Shown here piece after piece: positions 1-8,497 of a stretch of 64,000 nt of DNA. The number at the start of each line of letters is the position of its first letter. Positions within the stretch are counted from its first letter, which is position 1. The position numbers and the translations under genes are program-made. Under the pieces are notes generated by a model. The model was not told the origin of the DNA. It saw only the letters and a list, made by a program, of their open reading frames with translations, and ran no database searches. The DNA is from Trebonia sp036501515 (GTDB lineage Bacteria > Actinomycetota > Actinomycetes > Streptosporangiales > Streptosporangiaceae), in contig DASYAD010000340.1 of assembly GCA_036501515.1 (NCBI GenBank), positions 1 to 64,000 of the forward strand. Reading direction: 5' to 3'.

Positions 1-144
1 GCCTTCGAGTTCAGTGAACATCGCCGACGTCCGGTGCGGCAGGCCGGAGTCTCGTACGATCTTCACCGCTGCGGCAACCGCATCGGAGACGGAACCGTCG
101 GCGCGTCCGGTACCGGACGGAGCGACCGAGAACGCGACGATCAT
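1..144 (-). CDS. Thiamine-binding (MTH1187/YkoF-type) protein, 5' half, cut at the window edge
   Basis: The 48 codons visible start MIVAFSVAP and end AMFTELEG. This matches the N-terminal half of the roughly 100-residue MTH1187/DUF77 thiamine-binding family. The ATG at 144 has a strong AGGAGG ribosome site at 154-160. The window edge falls between codons 48 and 49. The missing second half, beginning WDEVMAVV, is present on the opposite strand at 3672-3827, next to a serine recombinase. Either the gene continues intact to the left of the window, or this is one half of a gene split by recombination. Family assignment is by recognition of conserved segments (VAFSV, SGLPHRT, MFT). Confidence 0.75.
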   Translation of the reverse strand, partial: MIVAFSVAPSGTGRADGSVSDAVAAAVKIVRDSGLPHRTSAMFTELEG

Positions 145-160
145 GACAGAGGGACCTCCT

Positions 161-199
161 GTAGGTGTTCTGAGCTGCGGCGATGCCGTTCAGTGCTAA
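161..199 (-). pseudogene. Relic of a recombinase 5' end and attachment half-site
   Basis: Four short blocks (gtagg, agctg, tgccgttcag, gctaa) occur here in the same order and orientation as at 3606-3647, which is the first codons and upstream edge of the larger recombinase gene. The 10-base block is at 184-193 here and 3629-3638 there. The stretch lies between the decayed copy of the thiamine-binding gene (217-317) and the ribosome site of the better copy. It looks like what remains of an earlier element end after most of the recombinase gene was lost. Confidence 0.5.
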
Positions 200-216
200 C
201 AGTGCGCTAAGCACAC

Positions 217-317
217 GATGTTCGTGAACATGGCGTCGGTCCGGTTGGGCAGCCCGCTCTCGCCGACGCCCTCACCCGTGCCGAGCGGCGTAGCGTAATT
301 GAGAAAGCGACAAGCAT
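217..317 (-). pseudogene. Decayed second 5' half of a thiamine-binding protein gene
   Basis: From the ATG at 317 the minus strand reads MLVAFSIT, then shifts frame through what looks like a 5-base insertion. It resumes as TPLGTGEGVGE and then SGLPNRTDAMFTNI. About 14 residues present in the neighbouring copy at 1-144 are missing between GVGE and SGLP. Homology stops after codon ATC at 217, only about three codons before the break in the other copy. A fragment with a frameshift, an internal deletion and a cut 3' end cannot be functional. Confidence 0.7.
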
Positions 318-404
318 GCTGCCAGCGTAGCCCCGGGATACCACAGCTTCACTGGTGACCTCGACGTCGACCTGGAGTGCGGGCTGGCAGGATGCTCGCC
401 CTGC

Positions 405-1898
405 TTAACCTTGACCAACGCTGACGCGGCCTACGACATCGTCCAGGTCGGCGCTGCCCCTGCCCCGTTGAGCTGGCTGTATCACCAGGTGCTTGCCCCG
501 CAGCGCCATCTTGAGCAGGTCTCGCTTTCTCTTGTAGTCGGCGGTGTCCCACCGCTGTCGCCATTGGGCACGGCTTGTTCCCAGTGACTGCTGTGTTCCG
601 GGGACGGGGACGGGGCCGGGATCGGGGAGTGCGGCGCGTTCGGCCCGGAGGCTAGCGATGCGTTCATCGACTGGCTTGATGACCAGGTCGTAGTGGGCGA
701 GGGTGATCTCGCCTCGTCCCAGGCGATCGCTGAGAGCTTCCGCTACCGCCTCAGCTTCGGCGATCTTGATGTCTAGTTGGACGGCTTCGCTGGCTGCCTC
801 GTAGGCGGCGTGCTCGATCTCGTCGGTGTTGCGCGTGTCCGACAAGATCTCAACCACGAGGGCGCGGGCCGCTGAATCCAGTGCCCGCTGGTCCACTTCG
901 GTCTTTCCGCACCCTCCGGCAGTGGGGTTGCACCAGTACGAACGGCTTACCGATCCATCCGGGTAGGGCTTGAGGCCGTTACGGGTCCGGCCGTGCAGGA
1001 TATGGCCGCAGCCAGGCTGCCCGCAGACGGCGAAGGACGAGCAGAGGTAGTGCGGTGAACTCGGGCGCCCGCGCCGACGTGCGGCGTAAATCGCGATCCC
1101 CCGGTCGAAGTCCTCCTCGGAAACGATCGGAGCGCCTGGCAGGCGGCCAACGACGGACGTCACGCCCGACGCGGGGTCGGTGTAGATGATCCTGCCGCAG
1201 TTCCGCTGACGAGTGAGCAGCGCCTTCAGCGCCGGGCGCGTCCACGGCCTGCCCTGAGTCGTGGGAATCCCCCGCGTGTTCAGGTCCGCGATCAGCGCGT
1301 CTTGCAGTTCGACCGCCAGAAACCGGGCGGTCAGCTCCCGCAGGACGGCAGCTTCGTCCTCGCGCAGGGTGACGCGGTCATCCTCAAAGCCGAAGGGCCG
1401 CGCCGAGCCGTTCGGCTCGCCTGCCATCGCCTTAAGTTTCTTCCCGCGGGCGCTCCTGGTGGACAGGCGGGCGGAGTAGTAGGCGGCGGCGTTGATCGCG
1501 TCGCGGAACGCCTTCTTGCCGTTCGGGGTCCGCAGGTCGTACTCGCTCTCGCTGTCCAGCACCAGGAGACCGCGAGCGGCTACCCCGATCATCCGCTCGC
1601 CGTCCTTCGGCTGACGGGTGAACCGCTCCAGGTCGAACACGATGAAACCTCCAGACACACCACGCTCAAGCCGGTCCATCAGCTCGTCCCACGCCGGACG
1701 CTCGACAGCCGGGTTCCACGCAGAGCGCCCGGGGTCAACCAGAACCTTGCCCTCCACGAGACCAAAGTCGGCAAGGCGGATCCGGCACACCGATACCTGG
1801 CCGTCGGTCGACGGTTCGCGCTTCTCGTTGCGCTTGAGCTGGCTGACGCGGGCGTAGATGTCAATCGGCCGGTCTGAGCTGACAAGTTCCGCGGCCAT
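405..1898 (-). CDS. Large serine recombinase (integrase-type), 497 aa
   Basis: Member of the large serine recombinase family, which carries out site-specific integration, excision or inversion through a serine-DNA link. The N-terminal resolvase domain has IYARVS with the likely nucleophile Ser19, then the GGFIVFDLERFTR strand-helix typical of the family. A recombinase domain follows, then a zinc-ribbon with cysteines around 300-340 (CGQPGCG, WCNPTAGGCG) and a coiled-coil segment near residues 375-430. It starts three bases after the stop of the upstream paralogue at 1902-3641, so the two are probably co-translated. The proteins are clearly homologous but diverged. They may act as a pair, or one may be a decaying duplicate. 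No excisionase gene is visible. Confidence 0.92.
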   Translation of the reverse strand: MAAELVSSDRPIDIYARVSQLKRNEKREPSTDGQVSVCRIRLADFGLVEGKVLVDPGRSAWNPAVERPAWDELMDRLERGVSGGFIVFDLERFTRQPKDGERMIGVAARGLLVLDSESEYDLRTPNGKKAFRDAINAAAYYSARLSTRSARGKKLKAMAGEPNGSARPFGFEDDRVTLREDEAAVLRELTARFLAVELQDALIADLNTRGIPTTQGRPWTRPALKALLTRQRNCGRIIYTDPASGVTSVVGRLPGAPIVSEEDFDRGIAIYAARRRGRPSSPHYLCSSFAVCGQPGCGHILHGRTRNGLKPYPDGSVSRSYWCNPTAGGCGKTEVDQRALDSAARALVVEILSDTRNTDEIEHAAYEAASEAVQLDIKIAEAEAVAEALSDRLGRGEITLAHYDLVIKPVDERIASLRAERAALPDPGPVPVPGTQQSLGTSRAQWRQRWDTADYKRKRDLLKMALRGKHLVIQPAQRGRGSADLDDVVGRVSVGQG

Positions 1899-1901
1899 GG
1901 T

Positions 1902-3641
1902 CTACCCGACTCTCTTGCGGCCCCAGTAGGCGATAATCGAGACGTACAGACCCTCCCTGCGCATCAGAGCAGCGCGTTCTCCCGGTCCCGCATTCTCATA
2001 CTCATCAAGAATGCGGTTCTTGTACTCTTCGGTGAAAATCCGGCGCTTCGACCATCTGGTGTCCGGTGCGCTAGGGGCGGACACCAGCCCGCCATGTGCG
2101 GCACGGGCCGCGATCACGTCGGAGATCGCCATCGTCATGTCCGGCAGGTCCTTGCCCTCCGCTGAGACGATCCTGAGCCGTCGGGTGACATCGGACCGCT
2201 CAGCGCGCTTAAGGCTGGCCGGGTCGACGACGAGGCGCCGGCCGCGCAAGGCCATTTTCAACAGCTCGCGTTTTTCCGCCGTGTCGGCGTCATCCCACCG
2301 CTCTTGCCAGTGCTTCTGGCTTGGCTGCCGTGAAGCGCCTGGAGCTGTGTCGCCCAGCGCTTCGCGTTCGGCCTTGAGCTTGGCTATGCGCTCATCCAGT
2401 GGCCGATTGGCGATGTCATAGCGCGAGAGAGTGAGTTCTCCGCGCCCAAGGCGGTCAGCCAGCGCTTCTGCGACATGTTCAGCCTCGGCGATAGCCAGGT
2501 CCAGCCGCGCGGCTTCGCTCTCAAGTTCCCGGGTGACGGATTCGATCGCCTCGGCATGGCGAGAGTCAGACAGCATCTCCACAGCGATGGCTCCGGCCGC
2601 CTCATCCAAGCCACGCTGATCAACGCTGATCTTGGCATAGCCCTTGCCGCTAGAAGATGGGCCGCACCTGTATTCCCGGCGTATCGAACGGTCCTCGTAC
2701 CGCTTCAGAGCGTCTACTGGGTGACCTGTGAGCGGTTTGCCACAGTCCGGACGGCCGCAGAAGGCTATCCCCGTGCACAGGTAGATCTCCGAGGGCGCCT
2801 CGCTGCCACGGCGCGCGGCGTATATCGCGCATACCCGGTCGAAGTCGTCTTCGGTAATGATCGGCTTCCCCGGCAGATGCCCGGCAATGGACTTAACGTT
2901 TGTTTCCGTGTCGGTGTGGAGGATTCTCCCGCAGTTGCGCTCTCTGAGCAGAAGAAGTTGCAGGGATCTGACAGTCCAAGGGTTGCCCTTGCTGCTGAGG
3001 ATGCCGCGTGCGTTAAGCTCACGCACCAGCGCATGCTGCGGTTCTCCCGCCAAGAATCGCCTCGTCAGTTCCCGGATGATCTCGGCTTCGGCTTCGCGCA
3101 CGGTCACGAAATCGTCCTCGAAGCCGAATGGCCGGGTTGTGGTGTTCGGCTCCCCCGACATTGCCTTGAGCCGCTTGCCTCGCCGGGCTCTGGTGGACAG
3201 GCGGTCGGAGTAGTAGGCGGCGGCGTTGACCGCGTCGCGGAATGCCTTCTTGCCGTTCGGCGTGGTCAGGTCGTACTCGCTCTCGCTGTCCAGCACCCCC
3301 AGGCCGCGAGCCGCCAGCTCGATCATCCGCTCGGCGTCGTTCGGCTGCCGGGTGAACCGCTCCAGGTCAAACACGATGAAGCCGCCGGACACGCCGCGCT
3401 CAAGCCGGTCCATCAGCTCGTCCCACGCCGGGCGCTGGACAACCGGGTCCCAGGCCGAGCGACCTGGATCAATCAGTACCTTCCCCTCCGGCAGATCAAG
3501 ATCGGCGAGCCTCAGACGGCATATCGCAACCTGTCCGCCCGTGGACGGCTCGTTCTTCTTCTTGCTGTCCTTACGCGCGACCCGACTGACCCTGGCGTAG
3601 ATGTCGTAGGGCTTAGCTGTCTGATCTGTGCCGTTCAGCAT
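1902..3641 (-). CDS. Large serine recombinase with a C-terminal OrfA-like helix-turn-helix, 579 aa
   Basis: Same architecture as its neighbour: IYARVS with Ser19, GGFIVFDLERFTR, recombinase domain, zinc-ribbon and coiled coil. The zinc-ribbon looks weakened, since the final cysteine pair of the paralogue is replaced by GPSSSGKGY. About 80 extra residues follow the usual C-terminus. Within them RRIFTEEYKNRILDEYEN and RREGLYVSIIAYWGRKR match the helix-turn-helix of IS3-type OrfA transposase subunits. The gene starts about 30 bases from the point where the thiamine-binding gene resumes, the usual place for an integrase beside its attachment site. The C-terminal extension could add DNA binding or result from fusion with an insertion-sequence remnant. 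Confidence 0.92.
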   Translation of the reverse strand: MLNGTDQTAKPYDIYARVSRVARKDSKKKNEPSTGGQVAICRLRLADLDLPEGKVLIDPGRSAWDPVVQRPAWDELMDRLERGVSGGFIVFDLERFTRQPNDAERMIELAARGLGVLDSESEYDLTTPNGKKAFRDAVNAAAYYSDRLSTRARRGKRLKAMSGEPNTTTRPFGFEDDFVTVREAEAEIIRELTRRFLAGEPQHALVRELNARGILSSKGNPWTVRSLQLLLLRERNCGRILHTDTETNVKSIAGHLPGKPIITEDDFDRVCAIYAARRGSEAPSEIYLCTGIAFCGRPDCGKPLTGHPVDALKRYEDRSIRREYRCGPSSSGKGYAKISVDQRGLDEAAGAIAVEMLSDSRHAEAIESVTRELESEAARLDLAIAEAEHVAEALADRLGRGELTLSRYDIANRPLDERIAKLKAEREALGDTAPGASRQPSQKHWQERWDDADTAEKRELLKMALRGRRLVVDPASLKRAERSDVTRRLRIVSAEGKDLPDMTMAISDVIAARAAHGGLVSAPSAPDTRWSKRRIFTEEYKNRILDEYENAGPGERAALMRREGLYVSIIAYWGRKRVG

Positions 3642-3671
3642 GGCTAAATGGCAGCAAATTACACATCAGCC
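3642..3671. other. Probable attachment half-site (attR-like junction)
   Basis: This short AT-richer stretch separates the recombinase start codon (3641) from the first base that matches the thiamine-binding family (TGG at 3672). Large serine integrases usually lie directly beside attP, so after recombination this should be the element-side half of a hybrid site, with the host half starting at 3672. The matching junction would be at or just left of position 1. The exact crossover dinucleotide cannot be fixed from one side. Confidence 0.5.
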
Positions 3672-3827
3672 TGGGACGAGGTCATGGCCGTCGTGAAGGA
3701 CGCCGTGGACGCCGTCGCGGCCCGGGCGCCGCGGGTCAGCCTCGTACTCAAGGCGGACGTGCGCCCAGGCGTCACCGACGACCTGACCTCGAAGGTCGAG
3801 ACGATCGAGCGCTACCTGGAGCCCTGA
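3648..3827 (+). pseudogene. Thiamine-binding protein gene, 3' half only
   Basis: An open frame from ATG 3648 gives a 59-residue product. The first seven residues come from the junction; the rest, from WDEVMAVVKDAV to IERYLEP, is the C-terminal half of the MTH1187-type thiamine-binding family, including PRVSLVLKADVRPGV. Joined to the half at 1-144 it would make a normal protein of about 100 residues. The in-frame ATG could allow translation of a truncated product, but half of this ferredoxin-like fold is unlikely to work. It converges on adnB, with 12 bases between the stop codons. Confidence 0.75.
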
Positions 3828-3839
3828 CTCGGTGCGGCC

Positions 3840-6800
3840 TTAGCCGGCCACCGGCACCCGGCCGATGAGTTCCTTCAGGCCGTCAGCGTCGAGCAGGTCA
3901 GCCGGGCGGACCGTCCGGTCGTGCCTGACGTAGTAGAAGGCCGCCCGGACCTGGTCCAGCGGGACCCCGGCCAGGGCGGACCAGGCGAGCCGGTAGGCGG
4001 CCAGCTGGACCGCCACCGCGTCCCGCTCGGCCGCCCCGCGGGGCGGCTGGCCGGTCTTCCAGTCGACGACGTCGTAGCCGCCGCCCGGGTCGGCGAAGAC
4101 CGCGTCGATGCGCCCGCGGATCTGACGGTCGCCGATCTGCGTGTCGAACGGGACCTCGACCTCGCGCGGCCACCGGCCGCCCCACTCCCCCGCCTCGAAG
4201 CGGGCCTTCAGCTCGATCAGGCTGCTGTCCGGTCCGTCCTGCCTGTCGTCACCCTCCGCGGCGAACAGGTCGTCGTCGCCGATTAGCCGCTGCTGGCCGA
4301 ACCGCTCCTCAAGCCACCGGTGGAACGCGGTGCCGCGGCGCGCCTGGCGGGCGGGTGCCTGCGGCAGCGGACGGCGGACCTGGCGCGCCAGCTCGTCCGG
4401 GTCCCTCGCCAGGGTCACCAGAGCGGAAACCGACAGCCTGGCGGGCAGGACCACCTCGACCGGGCCGTCGCCGCGGGCGTGCTCGGCCGCTCGCTCCGCC
4501 AGCAGCAGGCCGGTGTCCAGCTCCCAGGCCGCGACGAGCTCGCGCTCGGCCTCGGTCAGCTCGTGTTCCCGTTCTGGTTCCGGCGCGTTCGAGTCTGCGC
4601 GGTTCTCGTCGCGCTGGTCCCCGTCAGCCTGCTTGTCGTCGCGCTGGCTCACGTTCTGGCGGGCTTCTTCGACCATGGCGGCCGCCGCCGCGACGGCCGC
4701 GTGCTGCCGGCCGGCCGGCGTCGCCGGCCAGTCCGCTTCCTCGGTCCTGGCCAGCAGCGGGTTGTCCGTGCCAGCGCCGGGCGGGTCCGCCCAGCGGGTC
4801 ACCGTCCCCGCGCCAGCCTGGCAGGCCGCCCTGATCTCGGTCAGGAACACCGACGGGCCGAGCGGCGCGGTCGCCTCGCCCCACCAGTAGCCTGAGCAGC
4901 CAAGCCAGAACTCGGCCCTGGTCGCCGCCACGTACCCGAGCCTGCGCTCCTCGGCCAGGTCACGCGCCGCGCAGGCCTCGTTGAACTCGGCCAGCGAGTC
5001 GGCGTCGAGTGCGGGCAGCGCGGGCAGGTCACCAGCGTCGCCGCGCAGCGGGAACGGTATCAGGCGCGGGTTGTGGGTCCACCGGGTCGGCACCCGCGGC
5101 CGGGCGGGAAAGACCTGCGACTTCTCCCCCGCCGCGAGCCCGGGCACGAAGACGGCGGGCCACTGCAGGCCCTTGGCCGCGTGCACGGTCAGCAGCTTCA
5201 CCGTGTCCGACTCGCCGACCCGGCCGGTTTCGAGGCCGAACTCCTCTTGCTGCGCGGCGGTCAGGTAGGCGAGGAACGCGCCAAGCGTCGGCTCCGGCTG
5301 GTCGCCGGCGAACGCGGCGGCCACGTCGGTGAACTTGTCCAGGTCAGCCCGGGCCGCGGCCAGGTCGCCGCCTGGGCGGGAGGCTACCTCGATGTCGAGG
5401 CTGAGCGTCCGCTCCACGTCGGCGATGAGGTCCGCCAGCGGCCTGGTGACCCGCTCGCGCAGCCGCCTGGTCTCCGCCGCCAGGGCCGACAGCCGTGCGT
5501 AGCCCGCGGCCGAGTAGCCGGCCGGGTTCCCCAGGTCGTCGAGCGCCTCGACGAGCGACGCGGTCGCCGACTGGCTGGTGAGGTCGGTGACCGCGTCGGC
5601 CAGCGGATCGGCTGCCAGCGCTTCGGCAGGCTCGCTCACCGTGCTGTCCGCACCGGGCGCGCCGTCAGTAGCAAGTGCGCCGTCCGCAGCGGACGCGCCC
5701 GGTTCCGCCGCGCGCGCGGCCGTGTCGCCGGTGCCGCGGGCCAGGTCGCGGGCCCGGCGACCGAGGGCCACCAGGTCGCGGGGACCGATCCGCCAGCGCG
5801 GCCCGGTCAGCAGCCGGGCGAGGGCGTCAGAGGACGCGGCATCGTGCAGTACCCGCAGCGTCGCCACCACGTCCTGGACTTCAGGCACAGAAAGCAGGCC
5901 GCCGAGGCCGACCACCTCGCAGGGTATGCCGCGCGCCTCGAGCGCCCGGCGCAACGGGATGAACTGGGAGCGTTTCCTGCACAGCACCGCGATGTCCGAC
6001 GGGCGCACCCCGGCGAGCCTGCCGTCCGGCCACAGCCCGCCGTCAGGCGCCGATCCGGCGGGCAGCGCCAGCAGCGCGGCGGCCTGGGCGGCGACCCACT
6101 CGGACTCTTCGGGCACCGTCGGCAGCAGGGCGGCGCAGACGCGGCCGCGGCCGCCCCGGTCAGGCGCCGGCGCGAGGACGGGGACATCGGGCGCCTGCGC
6201 CCGCAGCCCGGCCTGCAGCGCGGCGGCCGCGTCAAGCACCCGGCCGGCGTTGCGGAAGCTGGTGGAGAGCTGGCAGACAGGGGCGGGCGCACCCGATCTG
6301 GCGGCGAAGTCGACCGTGAACCGGCGCAGGTTGCCCGCGGTCGCGCCCCGCCAGCCGTAGATCGACTGGCACGGGTCGCCGACCGCCGTCACCGGGTGGC
6401 CGCCGCCGAACAGCGAACGCAGCAGGAAGAGCTGCGCGTAGCTGGTGTCCTGGTACTCGTCGAGCAGCACCGCCTGGTAACGGGTGCGCTCGGCGGCGCC
6501 GACCTCGGGGTGCCGGCCGGCGATCCGCGCGGCGATCGCCACCTGGTCACCGTGGTCGAGCACCTCGCGGGCCCGTTTGGCCGCCGCGTACCGCTCGACC
6601 AGCGGCAGCAGCTGCTCCCTGGTCCGCTGGGTCTCGATGACCTTGCGCACCCCGGCCAGCACCCGGCCGGGCCACCGGGCCGCCTCGGCGTCCAGCCACT
6701 CCCCCGTCCCGCGCACGTCGCGGGGCGACTTCAGGTGCTCGGTCAGGTCTCCGGCCAGGTCGAGCACCGCCGCGGTGACCGTCTGCGGCGTCCACTGCAC

Positions 6801-7283
6801 CTGGTCCATCGGTCCGTCGTAGGCGGCCACGATCGACGAGGCCAGCTGCCAGGACAGCGCGGCCGTGATCAGCCGCATCGACGGCTCGAGCCCCTCGCGT
6901 AGCGCGTGGTCGCTGACCAGACGGCCCGCGTAGGCGTGGTAAGTGCTGATCACGGGATCACCCGCCCACGGGCCCGTCTCGTCCTCGGCCGGCGCCTCCG
7001 CGAGCCCGGCCCGGCGCAGCGCGTCAAGCCGCACCCGGATCCGCTCGGCCAGCTCGGCCGCGGCCTTCCTGGTGAACGTCAGCCCGAGCACCCGCTCAGG
7101 GCGGACCATGCCGTTGGCCACCAGCCAGACCAGCCGCGCGGCCATCGTCTCGCTCTTGCCGGAACCCGCGCCTGCGATAACGGCAAGCGGCCCCATCGGC
7201 GCCCCGATGACCGCTGCCTGCTCCGCCGTCGGCTCAGGCAGCCGGAGTACCCGTGCCAGCTGCCCAGGCGTGTACCGTTCCAC
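3840..7283 (-). CDS. adnB: AdnB-type subunit of the AdnAB helicase-nuclease
   Basis: UvrD-like superfamily 1A helicase fused to a RecB-type nuclease. In actinobacteria AdnA and AdnB form a heterodimer that resects double-strand breaks. Walker A is GAGSGKSETMA near the N-terminus; DEYQD gives Walker B, and AVGDPCQSIYGWRGA and VTVHAAKGLQWP-like segments are the later helicase motifs. The nuclease domain lies in the last 200 residues: GTAFHRWLEERF, GRIDAVF, VVDWKTG and VQLAAYRLAW carry the PD-(D/E)xK residues. An alanine/aspartate-rich linker sits near residues 530-590. The GTG at 7283 gives an N-terminus of family length; an in-frame ATG at 7328 is the alternative. It follows the MBL gene closely and belongs to the adnA operon. 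Confidence 0.9.
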   Translation of the reverse strand: MERYTPGQLARVLRLPEPTAEQAAVIGAPMGPLAVIAGAGSGKSETMAARLVWLVANGMVRPERVLGLTFTRKAAAELAERIRVRLDALRRAGLAEAPAEDETGPWAGDPVISTYHAYAGRLVSDHALREGLEPSMRLITAALSWQLASSIVAAYDGPMDQVQWTPQTVTAAVLDLAGDLTEHLKSPRDVRGTGEWLDAEAARWPGRVLAGVRKVIETQRTREQLLPLVERYAAAKRAREVLDHGDQVAIAARIAGRHPEVGAAERTRYQAVLLDEYQDTSYAQLFLLRSLFGGGHPVTAVGDPCQSIYGWRGATAGNLRRFTVDFAARSGAPAPVCQLSTSFRNAGRVLDAAAALQAGLRAQAPDVPVLAPAPDRGGRGRVCAALLPTVPEESEWVAAQAAALLALPAGSAPDGGLWPDGRLAGVRPSDIAVLCRKRSQFIPLRRALEARGIPCEVVGLGGLLSVPEVQDVVATLRVLHDAASSDALARLLTGPRWRIGPRDLVALGRRARDLARGTGDTAARAAEPGASAADGALATDGAPGADSTVSEPAEALAADPLADAVTDLTSQSATASLVEALDDLGNPAGYSAAGYARLSALAAETRRLRERVTRPLADLIADVERTLSLDIEVASRPGGDLAAARADLDKFTDVAAAFAGDQPEPTLGAFLAYLTAAQQEEFGLETGRVGESDTVKLLTVHAAKGLQWPAVFVPGLAAGEKSQVFPARPRVPTRWTHNPRLIPFPLRGDAGDLPALPALDADSLAEFNEACAARDLAEERRLGYVAATRAEFWLGCSGYWWGEATAPLGPSVFLTEIRAACQAGAGTVTRWADPPGAGTDNPLLARTEEADWPATPAGRQHAAVAAAAAMVEEARQNVSQRDDKQADGDQRDENRADSNAPEPEREHELTEAERELVAAWELDTGLLLAERAAEHARGDGPVEVVLPARLSVSALVTLARDPDELARQVRRPLPQAPARQARRGTAFHRWLEERFGQQRLIGDDDLFAAEGDDRQDGPDSSLIELKARFEAGEWGGRWPREVEVPFDTQIGDRQIRGRIDAVFADPGGGYDVVDWKTGQPPRGAAERDAVAVQLAAYRLAWSALAGVPLDQVRAAFYYVRHDRTVRPADLLDADGLKELIGRVPVAG

Positions 7284-7347
7284 GTCCCCATTCCAGCAGA
7301 TCCCGCCGACATTCGCGGCCCGCCGCACGCGATGCGGCGGCTTCCGG

Positions 7348-8436
7348 CTACTCGTGCGGCGGGCCGGCCGGGGCGGTGTACAGGTCGATGCCCTCCGCCG
7401 AACGCTCCCTGACGAGCTGGCCCCGCAGGACGAGCACCTCGAGGTGGGCGGCGGTCTCGCCCGTGGCGAGGAGCTGGTTCATCGGGTCGAGCTCGGTCAG
7501 CTTGCGCTGCCTGCGGGTCCACGGCAGCTTGCCCGCCACCTCGAAGGTCGAGACTGGCCCCTGGGCCGCGATCTCGAGTGTCTGCGCGAGCCTGGTCTCG
7601 TGGTGCTCGAGCAGCTCGTCTACCCGCGCGTGGGTGGACTCGCGGACCGGCCCGTGCGCGGGCAGCAGCCGCGTGTCCGGCAACGTCAGCATCAGCCGCA
7701 GCGAGCCCAGGTACTGGCTGAGCGACCGCCGGGTGATGACCGGCTGGAAACCGATCGACGGGGTGATGTGCGGCAGCACGTGATCGCCCGCGAACAGCAG
7801 GGCGGCGGCTTCGTCGTGGAATACGACGTGCCCGGTGGTGTGGCCGGGCGTGTGGATGGCGCGCAGCGTACGGCCGGGCAGGTCGATCACCGTACCGTCG
7901 GCCAGCCAGTGGTCGGGGTCGGCCCACTCGAGCCTCGGCTCCGGATTGGCCAGCCGCGGTGCGAGGATGTCGCCGACCTGAGACGCCAGGTCGGCCGCGC
8001 CCATCGGCGCGAGCATCTCGATGTAGCCGACCTCGGCCCGTCCGGCGGCGACATCCCTGATCGCGGCCATGTTGGCGCGTTCGGCGTCACCAAGCGTGAT
8101 CTGGCCCCGCAGCGTGGTCCTGAGCTGGACCGCCAGCGTGTAGTGATCCTGGTGGATATGGGTGATGAAGAAGTTCCTGATGTCGGGCAGGCCGTAGCCC
8201 AGCTGGCCCAGGGCCGCGGTCAGCCGCTCGCGGGCCTGCGTGAGCGCCATGCCCGCGTCGATCAGGTCGACCCCGTGGTCGCCGGTCATCGCATAGACAT
8301 TGACCGCGGTCAGCGCATCGCCCGGCAGCGGCAGCGGTATCCGGTACAGGCCGCTGGCCAGCTCTTCCACCCCTGGCTCGGCCCAGGCGTGCCGGTCGTC
8401 GCTGGGCGACGGCGCCCTGCTGGTCACGTAGTCCAC
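7348..8436 (-). CDS. MBL-fold metallo-hydrolase between adnA and adnB
   Basis: A 362-residue metallo-beta-lactamase-fold hydrolase. THIHQDH is the metal-binding HxHxDH motif, with later ligands in HTPGHTTGH, FAGDHVLPH and LPAHGPV. The C-terminal region resembles the helical extension of LACTB2/glyoxalase-II-like proteins. The GTG start has AGGAGG nine bases upstream. It lies in the same direction as adnA (61-base gap) and adnB, so the three are probably one transcript. Co-transcription suggests a link to nucleic acid processing or damage response, but the substrate is unknown; a thioesterase or lactonase role is equally possible. Confidence 0.88.
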   Translation of the reverse strand: MDYVTSRAPSPSDDRHAWAEPGVEELASGLYRIPLPLPGDALTAVNVYAMTGDHGVDLIDAGMALTQARERLTAALGQLGYGLPDIRNFFITHIHQDHYTLAVQLRTTLRGQITLGDAERANMAAIRDVAAGRAEVGYIEMLAPMGAADLASQVGDILAPRLANPEPRLEWADPDHWLADGTVIDLPGRTLRAIHTPGHTTGHVVFHDEAAALLFAGDHVLPHITPSIGFQPVITRRSLSQYLGSLRLMLTLPDTRLLPAHGPVRESTHARVDELLEHHETRLAQTLEIAAQGPVSTFEVAGKLPWTRRQRKLTELDPMNQLLATGETAAHLEVLVLRGQLVRERSAEGIDLYTAPAGPPHE

Positions 8437-8497
8437 CGATGGTTACCTCCTGCCGGTCCAATGTACCGGCCGGGTACTGATCGCGTTAATGCGCTCC

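Noticed and set aside
5073..6902. A 609-codon plus-strand frame opposite adnB
   Set aside because: Long antisense frames are expected in high-GC genes; it has no recognisable domain, while the minus strand carries complete helicase motifs.
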